This document shows, in pieces, positions 36,843 through 46,343 of a stretch of DNA of 64,000 bases. Below the pieces are notes generated by a model. That model worked only from the letters and a program-made list of their open reading frames with translations. It ran no database searches and had not been told where the DNA came from. The position numbers and the translations under genes are program-made. Numbering within the stretch: position 1 is the first letter of the stretch; every line of letters begins with the position of its first letter. Source of the stretch: Bryobacterales bacterium (GTDB taxonomy: Bacteria; Acidobacteriota; Terriglobia; Bryobacterales; Bryobacteraceae); contig CANFEY010000010.1 of NCBI GenBank assembly GCA_947446025.1, positions 20,447-84,446 on the forward strand. The letters run 5' to 3'.

Positions 36843-37832
36843 CTACCTCGCCCTCGGGACGTTGTAGGAGAACGCGAGTTGCAGGCGGATCTCAGTGCCT
36901 CGGTATTCGTTGGGCAGGCTGGGAAACGGGTTGGAGGCGCTGACGCTGGCTACGGCGGCCTGATCGAAAGCGACAGTGCCGGAGGTGTTGGCGATCACTA
37001 GCTTGGGGACCTGACCCCGGCGGTCGATGGAGAATTGCAGTACTACGATGCCCTGGCGGCCGGTGCGCGCGATTTGGGGAATCACGGCGAACCACTGTTT
37101 GCGCACCATGTTGAGCACCTGCAACATGTAGGGCTTGAAGTCGAAGTTGAGCGGGTCACTCAGCAGTTGCATGTTGCCGACGGAGGTGGGGTCGCCGTTA
37201 TCGCCGTCGGAGAACACGCCTCCGCCACCGCCGCCGGGTTGCTTGGTTGCCTTGGCCATTTCGCCGGGCAGGGCTTTGGGGGCCTTCAGGGTCGGATTCG
37301 GGGAGGGGTTGCCGATGGGCGCAGGAGCGACATTCTCCAGCGACAGCTTGGGTTGCTCAAACGGGCGCGGCACGTTCTGGACGCCGGTCAAGCCGGCTAT
37401 TTCGGGGGCGTCGATCACCACCTCGACATTTGGGGCGGAGAGCGCGGGGGTGGGAGAAGGGGGCTGGTTCAACGGTCCGGTGGGGGCGGGGGGACGGAAA
37501 CTGCGCGGGGCGGGCTTGGCCTCCAGCGCGCTGCGCACGTCCAATTCATGCGTGACCTTACCCTGATTGGGATTCTTCTGCGTGAGCTCCTGCAGGCGCG
37601 GCGCTACAATCTTGACAGCCTGCCGGGGGTCGAATTGCACGCGCACGGTGTTGCGGAACTTGTAGTCGGAGTGCGGCATCAGCAGGAATACGAGGAGCGC
37701 GCAGATGTGGAACCCGACGGAAAAGATCGCAGCTCGGCTGAGGCGGGCAGCGGTAACAGGTTCGCGTCCGCCCCCTTGTGTACCAAGGATGCTGGCGAAT
37801 TCTACTCGTTCGTTATGGGGTGCCCGGGACAT
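36843..37832 (-). CDS. TonB-family energy-transducing protein
   Basis: A 329-residue inner-membrane protein: cytoplasmic start, one anchor helix (AAIFSVGFHICALLVFLLMP, about 34-53), a long proline-rich periplasmic linker and a C-terminal TonB-like domain with MVRKQWFAVIP, IVVLQFSIDRRGQVPKLVI and PFPSLPNEYRGTEIRLQLAF. It would couple proton-motive force to outer-membrane transport. No ExbB/D neighbours. It overlaps the upstream oxidoreductase gene by 20 bases, so they share a transcript. Confidence 0.85.
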   Translation of the reverse strand: MSRAPHNERVEFASILGTQGGGREPVTAARLSRAAIFSVGFHICALLVFLLMPHSDYKFRNTVRVQFDPRQAVKIVAPRLQELTQKNPNQGKVTHELDVRSALEAKPAPRSFRPPAPTGPLNQPPSPTPALSAPNVEVVIDAPEIAGLTGVQNVPRPFEQPKLSLENVAPAPIGNPSPNPTLKAPKALPGEMAKATKQPGGGGGGVFSDGDNGDPTSVGNMQLLSDPLNFDFKPYMLQVLNMVRKQWFAVIPQIARTGRQGIVVLQFSIDRRGQVPKLVIANTSGTVAFDQAAVASVSASNPFPSLPNEYRGTEIRLQLAFSYNVPRAR

Positions 37833-38769
37833 GGAGGGCGACTAGTTTCGAATGCTCTTCAATCTTATCAAGAATGGCCAGCGCTACCTTCAAGGCGTCC
37901 AAGGCGGCCTTTCCGGTTACGCGCGGCTGCTGGCGGGTGCGGATGCATTCAAAGAAGTTCTCCAGTTCCAGACGGAGCGGCTCGGATTTCATCGCGGCCA
38001 GGGGCGCGAAGCTGACGCTGCGGTTGGCGTCGACGGAGAACCGTGCCCCATCCTGGCGGCTGTAGTCGAGCGAGATGTACTCGCGGGGCTGGAATAGGCG
38101 CAGCTTGCGGATGCGTTCGGTGGAGATGCGGCTAGCGGTCATGTTGGCAACGCAGCCTCCGGGGAACTGCAGACGCACGTTGGCAATGTCGACTTTTTCG
38201 GACATCACGTGGATGCCGGCGGCGCGGATTTCATCGGGCATCACGCCGACCAGAGAGAGCACGACGTCCAAATCGTGAATCATGAGGTCCAGCACCACGT
38301 CCACATCGAGGCTGCGGGGGCTGAACTCGCTCATACGGTGGATTTCGAAGAACAACGGCGTCGAGACCACTTTGGCCAGCGCGGTGACGGCGGGGTTGAA
38401 GCGTTCGAGGTGTCCGACTTGAAGGATGCGGCCGGTGCGGGCGGCCGTGTCAATCAGGGCCTGACCGGCGGCCTCGTCGTGCGCGATGGGTTTTTCGACG
38501 AGAACGTCGCAGCCGAGTTCCATCAGCCGACAGCCGAACTCGGCGTGGGTAATGGTGGGCGTGGCAATCACGGCGGCGTCGGAGGCTGCGGCAACTTCTT
38601 CCAGCGTGCCGAACACCGGGCAACCGCGCTCATCGGCGGCGGCCTGCGCGCGGGTTGGGTCGGAGTCCAGAATGCCGGAAAGTTGGACGTCCGCCGCTTC
38701 GTGGATGATGCGGATGTGGTTCTTACCGAAGGCTCCGGCGCCTAGGACTGCGATGCGGGGTTGCGACAT
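37813..38769 (-). CDS. Gfo/Idh/MocA-family oxidoreductase
   Basis: A 318-residue NAD(P)-dependent oxidoreductase. RIAVLGAGAFGKNHIRII is the Rossmann motif, VLVEKPIAHDEAAGQAL contains the conserved EKP catalytic lysine, and VGHLERFNPAV (HLERFNP) marks the UDP-N-acetylglucosamine 3-dehydrogenase-like subgroup. Likely acts on a sugar or sugar nucleotide for cell-envelope synthesis. ATG 38769 is chosen over TTG 38775. Cotranscribed with the TonB-like gene. Confidence 0.88.
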   Translation of the reverse strand: MSQPRIAVLGAGAFGKNHIRIIHEAADVQLSGILDSDPTRAQAAADERGCPVFGTLEEVAAASDAAVIATPTITHAEFGCRLMELGCDVLVEKPIAHDEAAGQALIDTAARTGRILQVGHLERFNPAVTALAKVVSTPLFFEIHRMSEFSPRSLDVDVVLDLMIHDLDVVLSLVGVMPDEIRAAGIHVMSEKVDIANVRLQFPGGCVANMTASRISTERIRKLRLFQPREYISLDYSRQDGARFSVDANRSVSFAPLAAMKSEPLRLELENFFECIRTRQQPRVTGKAALDALKVALAILDKIEEHSKLVALHVPGTP

Positions 38770-38792
38770 GCTCAACTTATGAGGCTAACATC

Positions 38793-38864
38793 CCTGTAGC
38801 TGAGCTTGGAAGCTCGCCTGTAGCTGCGCTTAGAAGCTAGCCTGCAGCTGAGCTTGGAAGCTAG
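38793..38864. repeat. Three tandem 24-base repeats
   Basis: Units at 38793-38816, 38817-38840 and 38841-38864 share CCTGYAGCTGMGCTTRGAAG then CTNG. Each contains the short palindrome AGCTT..AAGCT. The array fills the gap between the oxidoreductase and histidine kinase genes and touches the kinase stop. Read on the minus strand it has no stop and encodes an eight-residue repeat, but no start supports translation. Confidence 0.85.
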
Positions 38865-40012
38865 GCGGCGGTTCCCGCGCCGACATAGCGCGTGACGGTG
38901 GACCATAGCTCGTGCGCATCCACTGGTTTTGACAGGAACGCTTGCATGCCGTGGCTCAGGCACTCCTCGCGGGTTTGGTCCGAATAGTTGGCGGTGAGGG
39001 CCAAGATGGGCACGTTGGCATAGCCGGGGAGCTTGCGGATTTCGGCGGACGCCTGGAGCCCGTTCATATCCGGCATCTGCAAATCCATGAGGATGAGTTC
39101 CACGGGGTTGGATCGGGCGGCTTCGATGGCCTCCCTGCCGGAGGTGGCGCAGACCACGCGGAAGTTGCGGCGGCGCAGCACGTGCTGCAACACGCGCAGG
39201 CCGATGGGATTGTCCTCGACAGCCAGAATCAGCGGGCCGTCGTCGGGATTGGTGGCCGCTGCCGCCGGCGCCGACTGCTCGGTCGCGCCGCGGAACGGGA
39301 GCTCGACGGTAAAGGTGGATCCTCGCCCTACTTCGCTCTGCACGGAAATCGCGCCGCCCATGACGCTCACCAGACGGTGGGTCAGTGCCAGCCCCAGTCC
39401 GAGGCCAGGATAGGCTCGCGAAAGGCCGCCGTCGCCCTGCCGGAACGAATCGAAAATCCCGTCGAGCTTTTCCGCCGGGATGCCGACCCCGGTATCGGTG
39501 ACTGCGGCGATCAGCTTCCCGCTATCGAGAGATACGCGCAATTCGACGGACCCAGTGTGGGTGAACTTCACCGCATTGCTGATCAAGTGGCTCAACAGTT
39601 CGCGCACGCGCGGACCGTCGCCGATCATGGTTTCCGGCATTCCCGAATCCATGGCCAGGGAGTACTTCAGGCGCTTCATGACCGCCTTGGGCTGATGCTG
39701 AGCCAGCGCCGCTTCAAGGGTTTCGCGGAGGCTGAACTCACTTTCGTCGAGCGTGATCTGGCCGGCTTCGAGCGCTGCGTATTCGAGGCTGGTATTCAGC
39801 AGTTCGGTGAGCGATTCGGTACACAGCCGCGCCGCGCTCAGGTAGTCTTTTTGGTCTTCGTCCAGGGTGGTTTCGGCCAGCAGATCCAGCATGCCGACGA
39901 TGCCGCTGAGCGGCGTGCGGACCTCGTGATTCAGGCTGGCAAGGAACGCGCCCTTGGCTTTGTCGAAATTTTCGCCATGCTCAGGAGCGGTCGGGGCGGT
40001 GTGGACAACCAT
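38861..40012 (-). CDS. Hybrid histidine kinase with C-terminal receiver, no sensor domain
   Basis: A 383-residue soluble protein. HisKA dimerisation region with phospho-acceptor histidine in LASLNHEVRTPLSGIVGML; HATPase domain with N box HLISNAVKFTHTG, G1 TDTGVGIPAEKL and G2 GLGLGLALTHRLV; then a receiver domain with VEDNPIGLRVL, phosphorylatable aspartate in LILMDLQMPDMNG and lysine in FLSKPVDA. With no membrane segment or PAS/GAF domain the input is unknown; a partner sensor may act in trans. Confidence 0.93.
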   Translation of the reverse strand: MVVHTAPTAPEHGENFDKAKGAFLASLNHEVRTPLSGIVGMLDLLAETTLDEDQKDYLSAARLCTESLTELLNTSLEYAALEAGQITLDESEFSLRETLEAALAQHQPKAVMKRLKYSLAMDSGMPETMIGDGPRVRELLSHLISNAVKFTHTGSVELRVSLDSGKLIAAVTDTGVGIPAEKLDGIFDSFRQGDGGLSRAYPGLGLGLALTHRLVSVMGGAISVQSEVGRGSTFTVELPFRGATEQSAPAAAATNPDDGPLILAVEDNPIGLRVLQHVLRRRNFRVVCATSGREAIEAARSNPVELILMDLQMPDMNGLQASAEIRKLPGYANVPILALTANYSDQTREECLSHGMQAFLSKPVDAHELWSTVTRYVGAGTAA

Positions 40013-40062
40013 AGCCTAGGTATCGGCGGTCCAAGGGCGCGAATATAGGGTGTTCGCCTCAG

Positions 40063-40857
40063 CTATTTCTTAGCGGGAGCCGCGGGTTTGGCGGCTTCTG
40101 CAGGCTTGGCGGGCGCGACGGGAACTTCCTGGACGTCGCCGATGATGCGGGATTCGGCGGCGAAGCGTTTGTAGTCCTCGTATTTTACGGTTTGCCGGAT
40201 GCGGGCGCTGGTGTTTTCAAAGTAAAGAGTATCGTCCGCAATCGTGTAGACGGGAAACCAGAATTGGCCGTCGATTTTCTGCCGGGTCGTCTCGAACTTC
40301 GGGAACGCCTGGTTTCGCGTCTGAATGCCCACGCCGCGGCCGTAGGTACGGACAACCTGGATGTCCCGGTCGTCCACCCAGAGGATGCCGGAGAAATAGC
40401 GCTCTCCCTTAATCATTTTCTTGGGCTTCACTGCAAAGGCGTAGCAGTCCAACTCGTCGAGCCGTTCCTTTCCCAGGTAGCGCACATCGTAGTTGGCAAT
40501 CGTCGCTGTGGTCAGAACGAATGGCTGAACATCTTTCAGATCCTTGAGGTCTTCCGGACCGAGCTGAAAATTCTTGAGGGTCTCGACCGGGGCGCGGACC
40601 ACTTTTTCGGTTCGCTTAAGATCACGGTCGAAGATAATGTCCGAGACCAACTCCCACCGCCCGACGGTATTGCCGGCTCTGTCCAGGTCCAGGATGCGCG
40701 CGGTCTGGCGATAGGTGTAGGCTTCGCGGGCCTTGGCGAAGTCGGCTTCGTTGGCCGCGAAGGTCTTGATGATCTCCTCGACGCGGGCGGGGGACAGGTC
40801 GGAGTCGGCCGCCAGCAGGCTTGCGGCACATAGGATGATGGTTCCGAACACGCGCAT
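40063..40857 (-). CDS. Secreted lipoprotein-sorting-like protein
   Basis: A 264-residue exported protein; ATG 40857 follows GAGGAG, with signal peptide MRVFGTIILCAASLLAA. The body reads like LolA/LolB-fold outer-membrane lipoprotein-sorting proteins (DUF4292/MucB-N type): AREAYTYRQTARILDLDRAG, RYFSGILWVDDRDIQVVRTY, FWFPVYTIADDTLYF and IRQTVKYEDYKRF. The C-terminus is Ala/Pro/Lys-rich. No canonical lipobox. Its leader carries repeat copy D. Confidence 0.78.
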   Translation of the reverse strand: MRVFGTIILCAASLLAADSDLSPARVEEIIKTFAANEADFAKAREAYTYRQTARILDLDRAGNTVGRWELVSDIIFDRDLKRTEKVVRAPVETLKNFQLGPEDLKDLKDVQPFVLTTATIANYDVRYLGKERLDELDCYAFAVKPKKMIKGERYFSGILWVDDRDIQVVRTYGRGVGIQTRNQAFPKFETTRQKIDGQFWFPVYTIADDTLYFENTSARIRQTVKYEDYKRFAAESRIIGDVQEVPVAPAKPAEAAKPAAPAKK

Positions 40858-40877
40858 TGGTGAACTCCTCGTTTCTT

Positions 40878-40914
40878 CCGTCTGACCACTCCCTTGCGGT
40901 CGCGGTTCAGTGCT
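40878..40914 (-). repeat. Dispersed 37-base repeat, copy D
   Basis: Minus-strand copy with AGCACTGAACCGCGACCGCA followed by AGGGAGTGGTCAGACGG. It ends 20 bases upstream of the ATG of the secreted protein at 40857, oriented toward that gene, as copies B and C are toward theirs. Confidence 0.75.
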
Positions 40915-40949
40915 TCCGCCGGTCAGACACACCCTAAGGATGCACCAGC

Positions 40950-42104
40950 CTACCCGCGGGTTCCCAGCAACGCTTTGGCGATGGTCAACCGCTGCATATT
41001 ACTGGTGCCTTCGTAAATCCGACCGATCTTGGCGTCCCGGTACAGCTTCTCCACCGGATAATCCTTCGTGAACCCCACGCCGCCCAGCACTTCCACGGCC
41101 CGCGAGGCCACCCGCTCAGCGATCTGGCTGGCGAAATACTTGGCCATGGCCGCTTCGGTCACGTACGGCTTGCCGGAATCCTTCAAGCGGGCCGCGTTGT
41201 AGACCAGGAGCCGCGCGGCTTCAACATCTACCGCCATCTCCGCTAGTTCAAATTGTACCCCTTGGAACTCCGCGATGGGCTTGCCAAACTGCTTGCGCTG
41301 CTTCGCGTAGGCCAGCGCATGCTCCAGCGCCCCGGCCGCAAGCCCCACCATCTGCGCGCCGATGCCGATGCGGCCCTGGTTGAGCGTTTCGATGGCCACT
41401 TTGTAGCCCTGCCCTACCGCTCCAAGAATGTTCTCTTTCGGCACGCGGCAGTTGTCCAGCACCAGTTCGCAGGTGGACGACGCCCGGATGCCGAGCTTGT
41501 CCTCCTTCTTCCCCACGGTCAGCCCTGGGAAATCGCGCTCGACCAAGAACGCGGTGATGCCCTTGTAACCCGCTTCTGGATTGACGGTGGCGAAGACGAG
41601 GAAGAACGTGGACTCCGCCGCATTGGTGATCCACAGCTTGCGACCGGTGAGAACGTAGCCGCCGCCGTCTTCGGTTGCGCGGGTGGTGAGCGCGAAGGCA
41701 TCCGAGCCCGAGCCTGCTTCGGACAGCGCGTAGCTCGCCAACGCGTTCGACGCCGCGCGCGGCAGCCAGCGGCGGCGCTGCTCCTCGTTGCCCCAGGCGC
41801 ACACGGCGTTGTTGAAGAGCGTGTTGTGAACGTCGACGATGACGGACGCCGAGGGGTCCACCTTGGCTAACTCTTCAATCGCGATCACGGCTTGGAAGAA
41901 GCTGCCGCCCTGGCCGCCGAATTCTTCGGGCACATCGATGGCCATCAGGCCCAGATTGAAGAGTTCTTGTAAGAGATCCTTACGGAAGACGCCGGCATCA
42001 TCCATGGCCCGGACGTGCGGTGCCAGCCGTTCCTTGGCGAAGCGGCGCACCGAGGCTTGGAATTGCGACTCCTCTTCGGTGAGTACGGTCAGGGCTTCCG
42101 GCAT
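40950..42104 (-). CDS. Acyl-CoA dehydrogenase
   Basis: A 384-residue FAD-dependent dehydrogenase of short/medium-chain or branched-chain acyl-CoA. Start is ATG 42104 (the frame continues upstream without meaning). Motifs: PEEFGGQGGSFFQAVIAIEE, YALSEAGSGSDAFALTT (FAD), LWITNAAESTFFLVFA, RIGIGAQMVGLAAGALEHAL, and EVLGGVGFTKDYPVEKLYRD leading to IYEGTSNMQRL, where glutamate is the catalytic base. Divergent from the amidase 15 bases away. Confidence 0.93.
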   Translation of the reverse strand: MPEALTVLTEEESQFQASVRRFAKERLAPHVRAMDDAGVFRKDLLQELFNLGLMAIDVPEEFGGQGGSFFQAVIAIEELAKVDPSASVIVDVHNTLFNNAVCAWGNEEQRRRWLPRAASNALASYALSEAGSGSDAFALTTRATEDGGGYVLTGRKLWITNAAESTFFLVFATVNPEAGYKGITAFLVERDFPGLTVGKKEDKLGIRASSTCELVLDNCRVPKENILGAVGQGYKVAIETLNQGRIGIGAQMVGLAAGALEHALAYAKQRKQFGKPIAEFQGVQFELAEMAVDVEAARLLVYNAARLKDSGKPYVTEAAMAKYFASQIAERVASRAVEVLGGVGFTKDYPVEKLYRDAKIGRIYEGTSNMQRLTIAKALLGTRG

Positions 42105-42119
42105 GTTACTGATTATAGG

Positions 42120-43442
42120 GTGACCATTTTCGAAATGGGCCGCAAGCTGCGCGGCCGGGAAGTCTCGGTGCGGGAATTGACGGCGGAGGCGCTGGGGCGG
42201 GCGCACCGGTCGGAGTTGAACGCTTTCATCACCATCCTCGATGGGTATGCGCTGGAACGGGCGGACCGGTTGGACGCCATGCTGGCGCGCGGCGAAGATC
42301 TGGGGGCGCTGCACGGCATCCCCATCGCCCACAAGGATTGCATCCTGACTAAGGGCATCTGCACTACCGGTGGGTCGAAGATTTTCTCGGACTACGTGCC
42401 GGAGCGCGACGCGGAGGTGGTCCAGCGCTTGCACGCGGCCGGAGCGGTCACCATCGGCAAGACCGGGCTGCACGAGTTTACGGCGGGGATCAGCAACCTC
42501 AACCCGCACTTCGGTCCTGTGCTCAATCCTTACGACCCCACGCGGGTTTCGGGAGGATCTAGCGGAGGCTCGGGTGCGGCGGTGGCGGCCGGCATTGTGG
42601 CCGCGGCAACGGGCACGGACACGGGGGGGTCTATACGCATCCCGGCGTCTTTCTGCGGCTGCGTGGGGCTGAAACCTACCTATGAACGGGTAAGCCGCGA
42701 AGGCACGATGGCACTGGGTCCGAGCCAGGATCACGTGGGTCCGCTGACCCGCTGCGTCGCTGATGCGGCCACTCTATTCAGCGTCATGGCCGGGGTACTC
42801 GAGGCGGAGGTGCCCGCGCTGGAACACATCCGCATCGGCATCCCGGAGAACTATTTCTGGGACAACCTCGCGCCCGAGGTCCGTTTCCACGCGCGTGGAG
42901 CAGTGCAGGTGATCGCGGCGCTGGGGGCGAAGGTGCGGGAGGTGCGGGTCCCGGACGTGACTCCGTTGATGGAGGTGGCTCGCGTGACGCTCTTGTGTGA
43001 GCTGGCCTCCACCATCGGCGAGCACAGCCCGCATGAGAAGGACTACGGAGCCGACGTGTGGGCGCTGATTGAGCAGGGCCGCCGGTTCTCGGCAACAGAC
43101 TACCTGGACGCGCAGACGGCCCGCGCGGCAATGGCGCAGGAGTTCGCGCGTCTGTGGGCGGACCTCGATTGCCTGATGATGCCTACCACGCCGTTCCCCG
43201 CGTTCCGCATGGACGCGCCAGCCGACATGCGCCCGGAGACCACGCGCCTGACGCGGCCATTCAACTTGCTCGGCTGGCCGGCGCTGTCGCTGCCGTGCGG
43301 CTTTTCGGCGGAGGGCTTGCCGATTGGGGTGCAACTGGTGGCGGATGACGGTGCCGAGGCCGTGCTGTTCCGCGCGGGGGCGGCGATTGAGCAGGCCCTG
43401 AAGCTGCCCTTGCTTACAGGAATCCCAGCGCAGGGCCGCTGA
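42120..43442 (+). CDS. Amidase signature-family enzyme
   Basis: A 440-residue Ser-cisSer-Lys hydrolase. The lysine is in [13 protein letters not shown], the amidase signature is [16 protein letters not shown] with both serines, and [15 protein letters not shown] follows. This resembles GatA and general amidases; with no gatB/gatC nearby a stand-alone amidase is likelier. GTG 42120 is the apparent start, preceded by TATAGG with little leader, so the mRNA may be near-leaderless. 3' end overlaps the DUF1501 gene by 29 bases. Confidence 0.88.
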   Translation: MTIFEMGRKLRGREVSVRELTAEALGRAHRSELNAFITILDGYALERADRLDAMLARGEDLGALHGIPIAHKDCILTKGICTTGGSKIFSDYVPERDAEVVQRLHAAGAVTIGKTGLHEFTAGISNLNPHFGPVLNPYDPTRVSGGSSGGSGAAVAAGIVAAATGTDTGGSIRIPASFCGCVGLKPTYERVSREGTMALGPSQDHVGPLTRCVADAATLFSVMAGVLEAEVPALEHIRIGIPENYFWDNLAPEVRFHARGAVQVIAALGAKVREVRVPDVTPLMEVARVTLLCELASTIGEHSPHEKDYGADVWALIEQGRRFSATDYLDAQTARAAMAQEFARLWADLDCLMMPTTPFPAFRMDAPADMRPETTRLTRPFNLLGWPALSLPCGFSAEGLPIGVQLVADDGAEAVLFRAGAAIEQALKLPLLTGIPAQGR

Positions 43443-44733
43443 AGTTTCTCAGGTTCGGGAAAACCGTGTCGAGCCCGGCGGGTTCCACACCGAACCAACT
43501 CGCGAGCGTGGCACCGTATTGATCGAGCGAGGTGGTCGGGATGAGCACGCCGCGCGAGTTTGCGTCGTCGGGGCCGCCTAGCGCCAGATCCGGGAACGTG
43601 CCGTAAAGGTCGCCGCCGTTGACCGCACCTCCCATGACGAAGAAGTGGTTGCCCCAGCCATGGTCGGAGCCGGAGCCGCTGGGTTGGAGCGTGCGGCCGA
43701 ATTCGGATTCGGTGAAGGTAGTGACGCGGTCGGCAAGACCCAGGTCCTCGGTGGCGCGGTAGAAAGCGGCCATGCCTTCGCCCAACTGGCGCAGGAGATC
43801 CCAGTGGGTCCAGTTTTGGCGGGCGTGGGTATCGAATCCGCTGAGCGAACAGAAGAAAATCTGGCGGCGCATGCCTGTTTGGGCTCGGAGTTGGATGATC
43901 TTCGCCACTTGGCGCAGTTGCGCGCCGAGTTCGGTGGACGGAAACACCGTGGGCAGCGCGGGGCCGGCATCCTGCGCCTGGAGCAGTTCCGCAAGCGAGG
44001 ACGCATCGCGGCGGACTTTGTTGGCGGCCTGCACGATGGCGAGTCCGTTGTCGAGCGCGAAGATTTCCTGGAGCGCCGTCATGCGCGCGTCCGATGCGGC
44101 GGGTGGCCAGATGCCGCGGCCCGCAAAGTTCATCTGAAAGTCAGGGATGAGGCTGGCGGACTGCACTACCTTGCCCGTGGAGAAGAGCTGGGGTCCGGAC
44201 AGCGAGATGGAGGACGGGAAGCTGGATGCCTGGTTGAGAGGTTGCACCGCATCGGCGGCGCGGCCGGCCCAGCCGGTGCCCGATGATGTGACGCCGGCCT
44301 GCATCTGGACAACTTGGTCAGAGTGCGAAAAGAGCTGCGCGGGCAACGGAGCGGTTCCCTTGAGGTATTCGTCACGAGTGGTGGGGCGGACGAGCAGCCC
44401 GGCGTTGGCAACGACGGCCAGCTTGCGCTGGACCCACAGTGGATGGATCGCCTGCAATCCGCTGTTGAGCGCGTAAGGGGTGCCGTTGACAGCGGTGATA
44501 TCGAGCAGTTCCACTTCATTGAGTGGCAGCGCCGCCGAGCCCCGGGCGCGCTGGTAGGCATTGAAGGCGGCCTGGGAGCGGGGGATGAGCGTGTTATGCC
44601 CATCGTTGCCGCCGAACAGAAAGATGCAGACCAACGCCTTGTAGTCATCGTTGCTCTGGGCCATGGCTCCTATGTTGCTGAAGCGCGCGAGACCACCTGC
44701 AGTGATCAGTCGAAGAAGAGTTCGCCGGTTCAT
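43414..44733 (-). CDS. DUF1501 protein with twin-arginine-like signal
   Basis: A 439-residue protein starting MNRRTLLRLITAGGLARF, a Tat-type signal. Family motifs: LVCIFLFGGNDGHNTLIP, the LFSHSDQVVQMQAG segment, SGFDTHARQNWTHW, VTTFTESEFGRTLQPSGSGS and DHGWGNHFFVMGGAVNGG, giving an alkaline-phosphatase/sulfatase-like fold. It is nearly always encoded after a DUF1800 gene, as here. The pair is abundant in Acidobacteria and Planctomycetes; substrate unknown. Confidence 0.93.
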   Translation of the reverse strand: MNRRTLLRLITAGGLARFSNIGAMAQSNDDYKALVCIFLFGGNDGHNTLIPRSQAAFNAYQRARGSAALPLNEVELLDITAVNGTPYALNSGLQAIHPLWVQRKLAVVANAGLLVRPTTRDEYLKGTAPLPAQLFSHSDQVVQMQAGVTSSGTGWAGRAADAVQPLNQASSFPSSISLSGPQLFSTGKVVQSASLIPDFQMNFAGRGIWPPAASDARMTALQEIFALDNGLAIVQAANKVRRDASSLAELLQAQDAGPALPTVFPSTELGAQLRQVAKIIQLRAQTGMRRQIFFCSLSGFDTHARQNWTHWDLLRQLGEGMAAFYRATEDLGLADRVTTFTESEFGRTLQPSGSGSDHGWGNHFFVMGGAVNGGDLYGTFPDLALGGPDDANSRGVLIPTTSLDQYGATLASWFGVEPAGLDTVFPNLRNFSGPALGFL

Positions 44734-44740
44734 AGGGGCC

Positions 44741-46243
44741 TCAGTATTGGACGTTGTAGAAACCGGACATCGCGGTCAAGTAGAGCGCCGTCTGGACGCG
44801 CTGTGCGTCGTCATAGGCGGGTGCGAGCGCGCGTTGCAGCACGGCGCGCATCTCGGGCGGCATGCGCCCGTAGAGCAGACGGGCATCCACTGCGTCGATG
44901 AGTTGGGGGATGTCTCCGGCGGCGGACAAGAACGGGCTTAAGTCCACCCGGAAGTTGGCGTCGCGGTTTTCGAGGATGGAGTAGAGTTCGTTGTCGCGCA
45001 GCACGGATTCGGTGGGCGTGAAGATTTGGAATTCGGGGCCGTAGAGCTGCCCCCCGGGGAGCTTGTAGAGCGGTGAGTAGAAGCCGAACACAGTAGGCGC
45101 CGCGAGCAGGCGCTGACCCATGAGTCCCAGCATCCAATCTTCCTGATTCTCGGGGGCCACTCTGCCGTTCAAGGCGCGGGCGAGGGAGGCGAAGTAGTAG
45201 ACGGGCTCTTTCAATTTGCCGGATTCGACCGGCGCGGAGTCGGCGCGGGCTTCGGGGTCCACAAGAACGGCTCGGGTCACGGCGCGCAGATCACCGCGGA
45301 CACCTGCGCCATTATCGGCAAACGCGGCGGCCACGCGCGCGACGTAGGCGGGCGAAGGATTGCTGGTGACCATGGCGCGGATGAAGCGGGTGGCGATGAA
45401 AGGCGCGGCGTTTGGATGTAGGAACACGCAATCGATGACGCCGTCCAGATCCTGCGCGGCAGTCTGGCCCGAGGGCAGCGAACAACCGAGGAAGGACTTC
45501 GCCGTGGTGTCGTGGTTCTGCTCACGAGGCTCCATGGGACGCGCGAAGTAGTTCCAATTGAACTCACGCGGGGTTTGGCCGGGAGCGGTGGCGTAGGTCC
45601 AGCCGGTGAGCGCCAACGCGACCTGGCGGATGGTGTCCTGCGTATACGCCGGGATAGGAAGGCCCGCGTCATCCAAAGCTTGCGTCCCGTCGGGCAAAGC
45701 TTGCGTCCCGTCGGGATTGAGCTGGTGTAGACCGATGGAGAACAACTGCATGAGCTCGCGCGCGTAGTTTTCGTTGGCTCCGCCGCCCATGCCGGGTTTG
45801 GCGGAATTCGCCAGGTCCAGATAGTGACCCATTTGCGGGCTGAGCGTAATTTCGTGCAGCAGATCGCGGTAGTTTCCGAAGGCATGACGGGAGAGGATCT
45901 GCAGGTAGGGGACAGTCTCTTCGGGATAGGGGTTCTTGTTGGCGGAGACCACGATGAATCCGCTCAAGGTGTAGAGCACCTTTTGCCGCAACTGGTCCGG
46001 AGCGTGGACCAACCGGTGAAGAAACTGCGCGCCTTGGCGGATGTCGCCGGTGGGCATCGGGATGGGCGTTTCGGGCATGGCGAACTGCTCCGCCAGCCAA
46101 TTCTCGTAGCCGACCTGCATGACGCGCGCCTGTTCGGCGGGCGTGGGACCGAAGGCGGCTTGCTCCAGGAAACGCGCCGCGCCCAGGGGCGTGGTTTGCC
46201 CGCTGGCCACCACCAGGCAGCAAAGGGGAAGAATCCATTTCAT
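44741..46243 (-). CDS. DUF1800 secreted protein
   Basis: A 500-residue exported protein, signal MKWILPLCCLVVASGQ, with the DUF1800 opening AARFLEQAAFGPTPAE. Later motifs include ENYARELMQLFSIGLHQLNP, IRQVALALTGWTYA and RAMVTSNPSPAYVARVAAAF. It ends seven bases before the DUF1501 gene and the pair is cotranscribed. A GTG CGT precedes ATG 46243; the ATG gives the better signal peptide. Function unknown; diverges from the 46344 series. Confidence 0.92.
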   Translation of the reverse strand: MKWILPLCCLVVASGQTTPLGAARFLEQAAFGPTPAEQARVMQVGYENWLAEQFAMPETPIPMPTGDIRQGAQFLHRLVHAPDQLRQKVLYTLSGFIVVSANKNPYPEETVPYLQILSRHAFGNYRDLLHEITLSPQMGHYLDLANSAKPGMGGGANENYARELMQLFSIGLHQLNPDGTQALPDGTQALDDAGLPIPAYTQDTIRQVALALTGWTYATAPGQTPREFNWNYFARPMEPREQNHDTTAKSFLGCSLPSGQTAAQDLDGVIDCVFLHPNAAPFIATRFIRAMVTSNPSPAYVARVAAAFADNGAGVRGDLRAVTRAVLVDPEARADSAPVESGKLKEPVYYFASLARALNGRVAPENQEDWMLGLMGQRLLAAPTVFGFYSPLYKLPGGQLYGPEFQIFTPTESVLRDNELYSILENRDANFRVDLSPFLSAAGDIPQLIDAVDARLLYGRMPPEMRAVLQRALAPAYDDAQRVQTALYLTAMSGFYNVQY

Positions 46244-46343
46244 ACGCACAAAGGAAGGATCGGAAGACCCATCCAAGCGTTACAGGGACTAAGCAGAAAA
46301 TGACTGTTGTCTGGGTGCGGCGATGGGAGTAGCATAAGCGGTG

